This document shows, piece by piece, positions 11,981-20,589 of a DNA stretch of 64,000 nt. The stretch comes from Burkholderia sp. BCC1644. Lineage in GTDB: Bacteria > Pseudomonadota > Gammaproteobacteria > Burkholderiales > Burkholderiaceae. How positions within the stretch are numbered: the first letter of the stretch is position 1; the number at the start of each line of letters is the position of its first letter. Location of the stretch: positions 1-64,000 of the forward strand of contig NZ_CADFEI010000006.1 in assembly GCF_902833225.1 (NCBI RefSeq). Reading direction: 5' to 3'. The translations under genes and the position numbers were made by a program. Under the pieces are notes generated by a model, which was given only the letters and a program-made list of their open reading frames with translations, was not told where the DNA came from and did not search any database.

Positions 11981-13873
11981 ATGCAGCGCTCGATCGCCAC
12001 CGTGTCACTGTCCGGCACGCTCGCCGAGAAACTCGCCGCCATCCAGGCCGCGGGCTTCGACGGCGTCGAAATCTTCGAAAACGACCTCGTCTACTTCGAC
12101 GGATCGCCGGCCGACGTCCGGCGCATGGCCGCCGACCTCGGCCTCGACATCGTGCTGTTCCAGCCGTTTCGCGACTTCGAAGGCGTCAGCGCGGCCCAGC
12201 TCGCGCGCAACCTCGACCGGGTCAAGCGCAAGTTCGACGTGATGCACGCGCTCGGCACCGACCGCATCCTCGTCTGCAGCAATGTGTCGGCCGACACGAT
12301 CGCCGACGACGGGCTGCTCGTCGACCAGCTCGGCGCACTCGCCGAAGCGGCGCGACAGGCCGGCGTGGTCGCCGCGTACGAAGCGCTCGCCTGGGGCCGC
12401 GTCGTGAAGCGGTACGGCCATGCGTGGAAACTCGTGAATGCCGTGAACAGTCCGCACCTCGGCCTTGCGCTCGACAGCTTCCATACGCTGTCGCTCGACG
12501 ATTCTCCGGACGCGATCGCCGACATCCCCGGCGACCGGATCGCGTTCGTGCAGATCGCCGACGCGCCGAAGCTCGCGATGGACGTGCTCGAATGGAGCCG
12601 CCACTACCGCTCGTTCCCGGGCCAGGGCGATTTCGACCTCGCGCGCTTCACCGCGCGGGTGATCGAGTCGGGCTACACGGGGCCGCTTTCGCTGGAGATC
12701 TTCAACGACGGCTTCCGCGCCGCGCCGACCACGGCCACCGCCGCCGACGGCCATCGCTCGCTGCTCTATCTGGAAGAACTGACGCGCGAGCGGCTCGCGC
12801 AGGACGGCCGCGCGCCGGCCGCCGGCCAGCCGCTGTTCGCGCCGCCGGCGCCGCCCGCGCACGTCGGGTTCCAGTTCATCGAATTTGCGGTCGACGCGCA
12901 GGCGGCGGCAACCGTCGGCGAATGGCTCGGCCGGATGCGCTTCCGGCTCGCCGGCCGGCATCGCTCGAAGGACGTGACGCTGTTCCAGCACGGCGCCGCG
13001 TCGATCGTGCTGAACGCGGAGCGCGACTCGTTCGCCGACGCGTTCTTCCAGCAGCACGGGCTGTCGCTGTGTGCCTCGGCATTCCGCGTCGACGACGCGA
13101 AAGTGGCGTTCGAGCGCGCGGCCGGCTTCGGCTATGCGCCGTTCTCCGGCCGCGTCGGGCCGAGCGAACGCGTGCTGCCGAGCGTAAAGGCGCCGGACGG
13201 CAGCCTCGAGTATTTCGTCGATGAAGCGCCGAACGCGCCGACGCTGTACGAATCGGACTTCGTGCTGACCGACATCGACGGCCCGAGCGAAGTCGGTCCG
13301 CTGACGGGCATCGACCATGTGTGCCTCGCGCTGCCGGCCGACGCACTCGACACGTGGATCCTGTTCTTCAAGACGGCATTCGGCTTCGAGGCCGAGCGCA
13401 GCTGGCTCGTGCCGGACCCGTACGGACTGATGCGCAGCCGCGCGGTGCGCAGCGCCGACGGCTCGGTGCGGATCGCGCTGAACGCGTCGGTCGACCGTCA
13501 CACGGCCGTCGCCGAATCGCTCGACCGGTACCACGGCACGGGGCTGAACCACGTCGCGTTCCGCACGGACGACATCGTGAAGACGGTTGCCGCGTTCGCG
13601 GCCGACGGCGTACCGTTCCTGCGCATTCCGCCCAATTACTACGACGATCTCGCCGCGCGCTACGCGCTGCCGGACGAGCTGATCGACACGCTGAGCGCGC
13701 ACCACCTGCTGTACGACCGCGACGAGCACGGCGGCGAATTCCTGCACGCGTATACGGAACTGGTCGACAACCGCTTCTCGCTCGAAATCGTCGAGCGGCG
13801 CGGCGGATACGACGGCTACGGCGCGACGAACGCGGCCGTGCGGCTCGCCGCGCAGGCGCAGCGCAGAAAATAA
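11981..13873 (+). CDS. quiC: 3-dehydroshikimate dehydratase, two-domain bacterial type
   Basis: This 630-aa protein converts 3-dehydroshikimate to protocatechuate. The N-terminal ~285 residues form a sugar-phosphate-isomerase-like TIM barrel (GFDGVEIFENDLVYFDGS, CSNVSAD, LALDSFHTLSL, VQIADAP, SLEIFNDGFRA). The C-terminal ~330 residues resemble 4-hydroxyphenylpyruvate dioxygenase/glyoxalase-fold repeats (GIDHVCLALPAD, GLNHVAFRTDDIV, GEFLHAYTEL). This fused layout is characteristic of the Pseudomonas/Burkholderia QuiC group. The start MQRSIATVSLSG at 11981 follows AGGAATCGCC; two upstream ATGs in frame give a non-conserved leader. It is divergent from aroQ and delivers protocatechuate to the beta-ketoadipate pathway, which is not in the window. 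Confidence 0.92.
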   Translation: MQRSIATVSLSGTLAEKLAAIQAAGFDGVEIFENDLVYFDGSPADVRRMAADLGLDIVLFQPFRDFEGVSAAQLARNLDRVKRKFDVMHALGTDRILVCSNVSADTIADDGLLVDQLGALAEAARQAGVVAAYEALAWGRVVKRYGHAWKLVNAVNSPHLGLALDSFHTLSLDDSPDAIADIPGDRIAFVQIADAPKLAMDVLEWSRHYRSFPGQGDFDLARFTARVIESGYTGPLSLEIFNDGFRAAPTTATAADGHRSLLYLEELTRERLAQDGRAPAAGQPLFAPPAPPAHVGFQFIEFAVDAQAAATVGEWLGRMRFRLAGRHRSKDVTLFQHGAASIVLNAERDSFADAFFQQHGLSLCASAFRVDDAKVAFERAAGFGYAPFSGRVGPSERVLPSVKAPDGSLEYFVDEAPNAPTLYESDFVLTDIDGPSEVGPLTGIDHVCLALPADALDTWILFFKTAFGFEAERSWLVPDPYGLMRSRAVRSADGSVRIALNASVDRHTAVAESLDRYHGTGLNHVAFRTDDIVKTVAAFAADGVPFLRIPPNYYDDLAARYALPDELIDTLSAHHLLYDRDEHGGEFLHAYTELVDNRFSLEIVERRGGYDGYGATNAAVRLAAQAQRRK

Positions 13874-14161
13874 GGGAAGGAAGCGAATCGGGCATCGCGG
13901 GCCGAACCGTGGACGGGATCCGCGGTTGATGCAAAGGACCGCATTCCGCGCGCACCATCGTGGTGAATCGGACGGCCGCGGACCAGCCCGCGCGGCTGAC
14001 CGCGATCGGGCCGGGAGCCGCACTGCGCATGGCGTTACATCCCGTAACCCGTACCGCAGCGCAGCATCCCGTCGCCCGCCACGGTTTTAAGAATCGCTTA
14101 AGTCTTCGACGGCACCATCCGCAACCAGTACCCGATGGTTATCTCGAAAAGGAGGAAAGCG

Positions 14162-14425
14162 ATGAGCGCCGTAGAAGCACCCGCGGGCCGCCCGGCCGCG
14201 CCCCCTGCAAAGAAGACGATGCTGCGCCGCCTGCTCAGTCATCATGAAATCGCGACGCTGCTCGTGCTGCTGCATGCACCGATCGGCGCAAACGCCAAAC
14301 CCGAACTGCCTGCGCTGCAGGAAGCCGGTCTCGTCGAGATGGTCAAGCTCGACCCCGATACGGCCCCGAGCTTCCGGCTGACCGAAGACGGCACGGCCGT
14401 CCTGAAAGGGCTCGGCTACCGCTGA
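14162..14425 (+). CDS. Hypothetical protein, 87 aa, probable winged-helix-like
   Basis: The start at 14162 has a near-ideal ribosome-binding site (AAAAGGAGGAAAGCG). After a Pro/Ala-rich N-terminus the sequence reads LRRLLSHHEIATLLVLLHAP, PALQEAGLVEMVKL, FRLTEDGTAVLKGLGYR. The pattern helix, 'LQEAGLVE', 'LTEDG' resembles the end of a MarR/PadR-like winged helix, where a short reader follows the recognition helix; this is my reading, not a family hit. It lies alone between quiC (288 bases upstream) and the convergent AraC gene. Such short proteins occur widely in Burkholderia without known function. Confidence 0.7.
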   Translation: MSAVEAPAGRPAAPPAKKTMLRRLLSHHEIATLLVLLHAPIGANAKPELPALQEAGLVEMVKLDPDTAPSFRLTEDGTAVLKGLGYR

Positions 14426-14513
14426 GCCGCCGTTTTCACGGCTTCCCCGTTTCCCCACGGTACCCCGCAGTACCCCGATCCCTGCGATGCGCCGGCCCGG
14501 CCGGCGAATCGCG

Positions 14514-15308
14514 TCATCCTGCCCGCTCCTGCAGCATCAACCGGTATTCCGTCGGCGTCACGCCGACCGTTGCCTTGAACTGGCGCGTGAACGCGCTGTG
14601 ATCCGTATAGCCGCATAGCGCCGCGACGTCGGTGACCTTGTCGTGCGTGACGAGCAGCGCGGTGGCCGCATCGAGCCGCGTCTTCAGCAGCACCTGGCGC
14701 GGCGTCAGGTGGAACACCTTGTGGAAGTAGCGTTCGAGCTGCGCGACCGACATCCCGGCCATCTGCGCGAGCTGCTTGAGGTTCAGCGGCTGCACGTAGT
14801 GATCCTGGATGTGCTGGACCACGTCGGCGAGCCGGCTGTACGCCGGGTGCGATCCCTCGTGCGCCTTCAGGTCGCGCGAGATGCCCGCGAGGCCGACCAC
14901 CCTGCCCGCGGCGTCGCGCAGCGGCTCCTTGCAGGTCAGGCACCAGCCCGGCTGGCGGCCGGGATACAGGTGCAGCTCGAGCTGGTCCATCAGTTGCTGG
15001 CCGGCGTTGATCGTCGCCATGTCCTGCTCGAAATAGCTGCGGCCGAAGCGGCGCGGAAATACTTCGTCGGCGGTCTTGCCGAGCAGGTCGCGCTTGTCCT
15101 TGTAGCCGCAGCGCATCGCCAGCGTGCGGTTGACGATCGCGTAGCGGCCGCTCGCATCCTTCACGAAGAACGCGACGTCCGGCAGCGCATCGAACACCGG
15201 TTCGAGCAGGCGGAAGTGCGCGAGCATCGCGCCGAGATCGGCGTTGTCGGGCTGGTAGCGCAACGGTTCGGACAGGCTCATGGGCGGTACGGCAAGCAAG
15301 GTCGTCAT
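14514..15308 (-). CDS. AraC-family regulator with N-terminal PAS domain
   Basis: The 264-aa protein has a PAS sensor over roughly residues 35-150 (VFDALPDVAFFVKDASGRYAIVN, MRCGYKDKRDLLGKTADEVF, GRVVGLAGISRDL) and a C-terminal double helix-turn-helix of the AraC type (LNLKQLAQMAGMSVAQLERYFHKVFHLTP, ALCGYTDHSAFTRQFKATVGVTPTEYR). A PAS-AraC arrangement implies a cytoplasmic signal rather than a sugar-binding cupin. It is transcribed away from the orphan Liv-type binding protein (629-base spacer), so that gene is one plausible target; I cannot show this. Start at 15308, or MSLSEPLR at 15281. Confidence 0.85.
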   Translation of the reverse strand: MTTLLAVPPMSLSEPLRYQPDNADLGAMLAHFRLLEPVFDALPDVAFFVKDASGRYAIVNRTLAMRCGYKDKRDLLGKTADEVFPRRFGRSYFEQDMATINAGQQLMDQLELHLYPGRQPGWCLTCKEPLRDAAGRVVGLAGISRDLKAHEGSHPAYSRLADVVQHIQDHYVQPLNLKQLAQMAGMSVAQLERYFHKVFHLTPRQVLLKTRLDAATALLVTHDKVTDVAALCGYTDHSAFTRQFKATVGVTPTEYRLMLQERAG

Positions 15309-15937
15309 CCCGGCAACCGCGAAGCGAGTGGCAGATGACGTCGATTATAGAAGCGCCCCTTCGATCGCGGCGCGCCGGGTGCGGGACGGTCAGGCAGACG
15401 GCAGACGGACGGTCGCGTCGCACATCGCGACCGGCAAGCATCGGCCAGCGACACAGGTTGCGTGCGCAACCACTACGACACGTGTGCGCGGCCGGCCACG
15501 GTTACGCCTTCGCTTGCTGCCGGCGTGCCGCGTCGACGTTCAGGCAACGCGCCGCCGAATCCACCATCCTAAAAATGCGAAGGCCCCGCGTCTTGGCGCG
15601 ATTGCGCATTCGGCGTGACGATTTCGGCATATATCAGGGTTATCGACGATATGCCGATATCGTCGCCGGCTGCGCATCGAACACGCAAGACGCCCGCATT
15701 TTCGCTACCTAGACTTCGCTTCACGGTCACGAGACGACATCCCGCCGCTGCAGCAATCGGCATGCACGGCCCGCCGCACCCGCCGTCGCGCACGCCGATT
15801 CCGGCACAGCGCGGGCAGCACGCGGCGAACCTGCGCCGCCATCGCATCGGCCTGCCGACCGATACGTCTCGCCCGGTTTACCGGCGCCGGCCCGCATGCC
15901 GGCGGCGGCCCAACCACGCCATCAAGGGGAAGTGAAA
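15309..15937. other. 629-base intergenic region with a 9-bp perfect inverted repeat
   Basis: No supported gene: open frames here lack coding bias and ribosome-binding sites. It holds the inverted repeat TCGGCATAT (15624-15632) / ATATGCCGA (15649-15657) with a 16-base spacer, a plausible operator or leader hairpin for the binding-protein gene that starts at 15938. Confidence 0.5.
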
Positions 15938-17074
15938 GTGAAGCTGAAGGTATCGCACGTCGCGCTGGCCGTCGCCTGCGCACTGTCGGGCGCGAACGCC
16001 ATCGCCGCCGACGTCGTCAAGATCGGTTTCGCCGCACCGCTGACCGGCCCGCAGTCGAATTACGGCACGGACATGCAGAAGGGCGTGCAGCTCGCGATCG
16101 CCGATTTCAACGCGACGCATCCGACGATCGGCGGCAAGCCCGTCACGTTCCAGCTCGACTCGCAGGACGACCAGGCCGACCCGCGCACCGGCACGACCGT
16201 CGCGCAGCGGCTGATCGACGACAACGTCCGCGGGATCATCGGTCACTTCAACTCGGGCACCAGCATTCCGGCATCCGACCTGTACGATCGCGCGGGGCTG
16301 CCGCAGATCTCGATGGCGACGTCGCCGCAATACACGGCGCGCGGCTACAAGACGACCTACCGCCTGCTGACGAGCGACGCGCAGGCCGGCCGCATCGTCG
16401 GCATGTACGCGGTGAAGACGCTGCGCTTCAAGCGCATCGCGATCATCGACGACCGCACGGCCTACGGCCAGGGCATCGCCGACGAATTCGCGAAAGCCGT
16501 GGAAGCGGCGGGCGGCACGATCGTCAAGCGCGACTTCACGAACGACAAGGCGCTCGATTTCTCGGCGATCCTGACCAACCTGAAGGGCGTCAATCCGGAC
16601 GCGATCTTCTACGGCGGCGGTGACGCGCAATCGTCGCCGATGATCCGCAAGATGCGCCAGCTCGGGATGAAGTCGGCATTCGTGACGGGCGAGATGTCGC
16701 GCTCGCCGACGTTCCTGAAGGTCGGCGGCGAAGCGGCCGAAGGCGCGATCGTCTACATGGGCGGGCTGCCGAAGGAAAAGATGCCGGGTTTCTCCGGCTA
16801 CGCGGCACGCTACAAGGCGCGCTTCAACGAAGACGTGATCACCTACTCGCCGTACTCGTATGACGGCACGATCGCGCTGCTCACCGCGATGAAGGACGCG
16901 AACTCGACCGATCCGAAGGTGTACACGCCGTATCTCGGCAAGGTGTCGGTCAAGGGCGTGTCGGCCCCGAGCATCGCGTACGACACGAAGGGCGACCTGA
17001 AGGATGCGCCGGTGACGATCTACAAGGTCGAGCACGGCGCGTTCAAGCCGGTCGACACGATCGCCGGCAACTGA
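15938..17074 (+). CDS. Branched-chain amino acid-type ABC transporter substrate-binding protein
   Basis: This 378-aa periplasmic binding protein of the LivJ/LivK type (type I fold) has a Sec signal peptide (LKVSHVALAVACALSGANAIAA) and the mature start DVVKIGFAAPLTGPQSNYGTDMQKGVQLA. I chose GTG at 15938: AAGGGGA at 15924-15930 gives seven-base spacing and the signal peptide then starts immediately. No permease or ATPase gene is nearby, so it is an orphan binding protein that may share a Liv system encoded elsewhere. The precise ligand cannot be read from sequence. Confidence 0.87.
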   Translation: MKLKVSHVALAVACALSGANAIAADVVKIGFAAPLTGPQSNYGTDMQKGVQLAIADFNATHPTIGGKPVTFQLDSQDDQADPRTGTTVAQRLIDDNVRGIIGHFNSGTSIPASDLYDRAGLPQISMATSPQYTARGYKTTYRLLTSDAQAGRIVGMYAVKTLRFKRIAIIDDRTAYGQGIADEFAKAVEAAGGTIVKRDFTNDKALDFSAILTNLKGVNPDAIFYGGGDAQSSPMIRKMRQLGMKSAFVTGEMSRSPTFLKVGGEAAEGAIVYMGGLPKEKMPGFSGYAARYKARFNEDVITYSPYSYDGTIALLTAMKDANSTDPKVYTPYLGKVSVKGVSAPSIAYDTKGDLKDAPVTIYKVEHGAFKPVDTIAGN

Positions 17075-17397
17075 GCCGGCTGATACGCAACCTCCCTCTC
17101 GCACGGCGCGCGGACGGCTCACCGGCCGTCCCGCCGCGCACGCTTCGGCTGCATGGTCCGAAGCCCTCCTCGGCTCGCACTCGCGCGCACGCATTTCGCG
17201 CTCCTGTAGAATCGCCCAACCCGCTTTGACGCTTCGTCTCCGCCGCGCCCCATCCCGGTGCGGCGGCGCGTGTTTCGTGCCTCACCCGGCACGCGGCACG
17301 TTTCGACGATGCAAGCCGCGCCTTGTCAGTCCATGCCGATAGCGGGCCCTGGAGACGCAGCACCGACAACAACATTCGAAAACCGATCGTCCTGACC
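17075..17397. other. 323-base intergenic region, no supported gene
   Basis: It contains a short hairpin GGACGG...CCGTCC at 17112-17131, which could end the binding-protein transcript, but there is no U-tract. I see no other clear signal; the MFS promoter must lie in the right half. Confidence 0.4.
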
Positions 17398-18708
17398 ATG
17401 CAAGCTTCCGAATTGAGCGGCGTGCCTCGCGCCGCCGAACGCGCGCTCACGCGCAGCGACTACAAGACCCTTGGCCTTGCCGCACTCGGCGGCGCCCTCG
17501 AGTTCTACGACTTCATCATCTTCGTGTTCTTCGCGCCGGCGATTGGGCAACTGTTCTTCCCGCACGACATTCCCGACTGGCTGCGCCAGTTGCAGACGTT
17601 CGGCATCTTCGCGGCCGGCTATCTCGCGCGCCCGCTCGGCGGCGTGATCATGGCGCACTTCGGCGACCTGTTCGGCCGCAAGCGGATGTTCACGCTGAGC
17701 GTGCTGATGATGTCGGTGCCGACGCTGCTGATGGGCCTGCTGCCGACCTACGACTCGATCGGCATCCTCGCACCGGTGTTGCTGCTGCTGTTCCGCGTGC
17801 TGCAAGGCGCGGCGGTCGGCGGCGAAGTGCCGGGCGCGTGGGTGTTCGTGTCCGAGCACGTGCCGTCGCGCCACATCGGCTATGCGTGCGGCACGCTGAC
17901 GGCGGGCCTCACGGCCGGCATCCTGCTCGGCTCGCTCGTGGCCGCCGGCATCAACAGCCGCTACTCGGCCGCCGAAGTCGGCGCGTTCGCGTGGCGCATC
18001 CCGTTCCTGCTGGGCGGCGTGTTCGGGCTGTTCTCCGTGTACCTGCGCCGCTGGCTGCACGAAACGCCGGTGTTCGCCGAGATGAAGGCGAAGAAGGCGC
18101 TCGCGGCCGAGATCCCGCTGAAGGCCGTGCTGCGCGACCACGGCCGCGCGGTGATCGTGTCGATGCTGCTCACGTGGATGCTGTCGGCCGCGATCGTCGT
18201 CGTGATCCTGATGACGCCCGCGCTGCTGCAGAAGCAGTTCCACCTGACGCCCGCGACGACGCTGTTCGCGAACAGCGTCGCGACGCTGTGCCTGACGGCC
18301 GGCTGCATCACCGCGGGTTCGCTCGCGGGCTGGATCGGCGCGAAGCGCGTGCTCGGCATCGGCGGCCTCGGGCTCGCCGCGTGCTACTACCTGCTGTTCG
18401 TGCAGGTCGCCGCCGACGCATCGACGCTGCCGCTCTACTACGGAATCGCGGGCTTCATGGTCGGCACGATCGGCGCGGTGCCGTTCGTGATGGTCAAGAG
18501 CTTCCCGGCCGTCGTGCGCTTCTCGGGCATCTCGTTCTCGTACAACGTCGCGTATGCGATCTTCGGCGGCCTCACGCCGGTGATCGTGTCGCTGATGATG
18601 AAGTCGAATCCGCTCGCGCCGGTCGTGTACGTCGCGGCGATCTGCGTGCTCGGCGCGATCGCCGTGCAGTTCTCGAAGGATGCGAAGGACGTGAAGGACG
18701 CACACTGA
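17398..18708 (+). CDS. MFS transporter, metabolite:H+ symporter family
   Basis: This 436-aa, twelve-helix permease is of the ProP/ShiA/KgtP type. It shows the helix 1 motif GGALEFYDFIIFVFFAPAIGQLFFP, ARPLGGVIMAHFGDLFGRKRMF (the conserved loop 2-3 motif) and FRVLQGAAVGGEVPGAWVFVSEHVP. The family moves carboxylates, shikimate, proline or betaine with protons; nothing in the immediate context fixes the substrate. ATG at 17398 is the likely start (the frame extends 25 codons further without conservation). A strong terminator follows. Confidence 0.82.
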   Translation: MQASELSGVPRAAERALTRSDYKTLGLAALGGALEFYDFIIFVFFAPAIGQLFFPHDIPDWLRQLQTFGIFAAGYLARPLGGVIMAHFGDLFGRKRMFTLSVLMMSVPTLLMGLLPTYDSIGILAPVLLLLFRVLQGAAVGGEVPGAWVFVSEHVPSRHIGYACGTLTAGLTAGILLGSLVAAGINSRYSAAEVGAFAWRIPFLLGGVFGLFSVYLRRWLHETPVFAEMKAKKALAAEIPLKAVLRDHGRAVIVSMLLTWMLSAAIVVVILMTPALLQKQFHLTPATTLFANSVATLCLTAGCITAGSLAGWIGAKRVLGIGGLGLAACYYLLFVQVAADASTLPLYYGIAGFMVGTIGAVPFVMVKSFPAVVRFSGISFSYNVAYAIFGGLTPVIVSLMMKSNPLAPVVYVAAICVLGAIAVQFSKDAKDVKDAH

Positions 18709-18742
18709 GCGGAACGCCGGCGCTCGCGCCCGTTCCATGAAC

Positions 18743-18774
18743 AAAGGGCCGAATCCCGCGGGATTCGGCCCTTT
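18743..18774. terminator. Terminator downstream of the MFS gene
   Basis: The inverted repeat AAGGGCCGAATCCC / GGGATTCGGCCCTT followed by TTCATTTT forms a stable hairpin with a U-rich tail. It can stop the plus-strand MFS transcript and, through the A-rich left side, the convergent doxX transcript. Confidence 0.8.
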
Positions 18775-18807
18775 TCATTTTGCTTCCGCGTAACGGTGCG
18801 CGTGCGA

Positions 18808-19245
18808 TCAGCGCAGGCCGCCGTACGACGAGCTCGGCCGGCGCAGACCGTCGATGCTCGCGCCGCCGGCGCCGGTCACGTACAGCAGCAGGAACCCGCC
18901 GGCGATCGCGATGTTCTTCCAGAAATGGATCACCATGTCATGCTGGACGGCAGCGTCCGTCGCGTCCCAGAAATTGTGTCCGACCATGGCGGTCGCGACC
19001 GTATAGAACGCCATCAGGAGCGCCAGCGGCTTCACCTTGTAGCCGACGATCAGCAGCAGCCCGCCGAGCGCCTCGATCGCAACGACGATCGGCCCGATCA
19101 CCTGCGGATACGGCACGTTCAGCCCGTGCAGGTAGCCCACGAAATCGCTGTAGCCGAGCAGCTTCATCACGCCGCCCCACAGGAACAACGCCGCCAGCGC
19201 CAGGCGTGCGAAAAAAATGACGCCGGAATCGACGGAACGCGTCAT
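18808..19245 (-). CDS. DoxX family membrane protein
   Basis: This 145-aa inner-membrane protein has four hydrophobic helices. It has the family N-terminus (FFARLALAALFLWGGVMKLLGYSDF), followed by IGPIVVAIEALGGLLLIVGYKVKPLALLMAF and FWKNIAIAGGFLLLYVTG. DoxX-like proteins are poorly defined; several act with thiol or redox systems. The ATG at 19245 has GAGGAGAGAGGC directly upstream. A sigma-70-like promoter lies about 95 bases upstream on the same strand. Confidence 0.85.
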   Translation of the reverse strand: MTRSVDSGVIFFARLALAALFLWGGVMKLLGYSDFVGYLHGLNVPYPQVIGPIVVAIEALGGLLLIVGYKVKPLALLMAFYTVATAMVGHNFWDATDAAVQHDMVIHFWKNIAIAGGFLLLYVTGAGGASIDGLRRPSSSYGGLR

Positions 19246-19339
19246 GCCTCTCTCCTCGTATGCAATTCGGCCGGCCGCACGGGGCGCGCCCATCCGGCTC
19301 GGGGCCGCGCGGCCCTGCGGGGCCCGCGGCAAATGGGCC

Positions 19340-19368
19340 AGCATAGAGGGTCTTTCGGCCGTGTCCAA
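19340..19368 (-). promoter_or_regulatory. Candidate sigma-70 promoter for the doxX gene
   Basis: On the minus strand TTGGAC (19363-19368) and TATGCT (19340-19345) are separated by exactly 17 bases, a good housekeeping promoter about 95 bases upstream of the doxX start codon. Confidence 0.6.
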
Positions 19369-19450
19369 GAAAAAGGTTGTAGCAAATCTTTACACGGCGG
19401 CGGCGGCACGGCCCGCCGGCAGCGGCACGAAACAGCGGCAAAAGCCGCGT

Positions 19451-19906
19451 TTAGCCCGCGTCGCCCAACAACACGCCTTTCTTGAAGATGAAGCAGCCGT
19501 AGCCACGCAGCTCGCCGGTGACGATCACCGCGTAGGCCTGCTGCGCGCGCTCGTAGAACGCGAATCGGTCGATGCCCGCGAGCGGCACCGCGCGCCCTTC
19601 CGCGCGATCGATTTCGGCCTGCACTTCGCGCTGCACGGGCGGCACCGCGGCCGCATCGCCGACGACTTCCATCCGCCATGCCGGCGTGTCGACGAACGTG
19701 TCGAGCGGCAGCACGGACAGCACCGCGCGCACGACGCGCGCCGAATTGGCACCGTCGATCCGCAGCGCGCGGCCGACCACCGTGTGCTCCGCGACGGATT
19801 CCGCCGGGAAATTCGCGTCGCAGATCGCGATTTCGTCGCCGTGGCCCATCGCGCGCAGCGTGTGCAGGATGTCGGCGTGCAGCAGCGGGTCGAGATTCTT
19901 CAGCAT
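19451..19906 (-). CDS. RbsD/FucU family protein (sugar mutarotase-like)
   Basis: This 151-aa cytoplasmic protein has the FucU layout: MLKNLDPLLHADILHTLRAMGHGDEIAICDANFPA with the His/Asp pair used by fucose mutarotase, then RIDGANSARVVRAVLSVLPLD, and a C-terminal tail FYERAQQAYAVIVTGELRGYGCFIFKKG. The length fits FucU (about 140-155). No fucose or ribose genes are adjacent, so the sugar is unknown. It is the usual Burkholderia stand-alone form. Confidence 0.85.
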   Translation of the reverse strand: MLKNLDPLLHADILHTLRAMGHGDEIAICDANFPAESVAEHTVVGRALRIDGANSARVVRAVLSVLPLDTFVDTPAWRMEVVGDAAAVPPVQREVQAEIDRAEGRAVPLAGIDRFAFYERAQQAYAVIVTGELRGYGCFIFKKGVLLGDAG

Positions 19907-19985
19907 GTCGGCTAGTCTCCGGGATCAGGAACAAACCGCATAACGTTACCCGATCCCGGCGGCAGTTGTGCACGCACCGCTCGCG

Positions 19986-20378
19986 TCACGACGCTGCGGC
20001 CGGCATTTCGTCGATGAAACCCGTGACCGTCGCGAGGCGGCCCGATGCGTCGACGGTGCCGAAGTCCGAACCCTTCACGATCGCCGCGCCGTCGGGCGAC
20101 ACGAGCGCCCACGAGAACCGCAGGTGCTGGCCGAATGCGTCGACGTCGGTCGTGCGGCGGAAACGGTATGCAGGGAAGCGTTCCTGCACGGCCGCGATCA
20201 TCGTGTCGATGCCCGCGTGGCCGTCGCCGGCCATCAGCGGATCGCGATACGCCGCATCGCTCGCGTAGGTCGCATCGATCAGCGCGCGGCGGCGCGCGAC
20301 GTCGGATTCGTTCCATGCGTCGAAGTAGCGGTCGATCAGGTCGGTATGAACGGACGAAGCGGACTGGGCGGTGTTCAT
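19986..20378 (-). CDS. SnoaL/NTF2-like fold protein
   Basis: This 130-aa protein fits the NTF2-like/SnoaL pattern: DLIDRYFDAWNESDVARRRALIDATYASDAAYRDPLM, a long helix-turn, then strands FRRTTDVDAFGQHLRFSWALVSPDGAAIVKGSDFGTVD and a C-terminal GFIDEMPAA. Members include cyclases, isomerases and many uncharacterised proteins; catalytic residues are not diagnostic. ATG at 20378 follows GGAGCCTCGCC. It lies between fucU and garD on the same strand, but hairpin and spacing make it a separate unit. Confidence 0.78.
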   Translation of the reverse strand: MNTAQSASSVHTDLIDRYFDAWNESDVARRRALIDATYASDAAYRDPLMAGDGHAGIDTMIAAVQERFPAYRFRRTTDVDAFGQHLRFSWALVSPDGAAIVKGSDFGTVDASGRLATVTGFIDEMPAAAS

Positions 20379-20540
20379 GGCGAGGCTCCTTGTGTCGATG
20401 AGGGGGCGAGGTCGCGAAGGTTGCGTGTTTCGTATTCGCGTGCAGTCATCGTCGCCGGTCTCGCGCGGGCGGTCGATTACGTGACAGGTAAGGAAATCGC
20501 ACCGGCCACGACCGGCACGCCTGCGCCGCCGCAATGAAAA

Positions 20541-20560
20541 CGGGCGCCCGAAGGCGCCCG
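20541..20560 (-). terminator. garD terminator with UUCG tetraloop
   Basis: On the minus strand CGGGCGCC-TTCG-GGCGCCCG is followed by TTTTC. The stable UUCG tetraloop hairpin about 30 bases past the garD stop is a convincing intrinsic terminator. Confidence 0.8.
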
Positions 20561-20589
20561 CATCGTCTTGCCGGCCACGCCCGCGCGGG

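Noticed and set aside
15335..15712. Open frame of 125 codons between the PAS-AraC and binding-protein genes
   Set aside because: No ribosome-binding site, Arg-rich shadow composition and irregular third-position bias.
17112..17131. Terminator after the Liv-type binding protein
   Set aside because: Six-base stem without a following T-run; too weak to list as a terminator.
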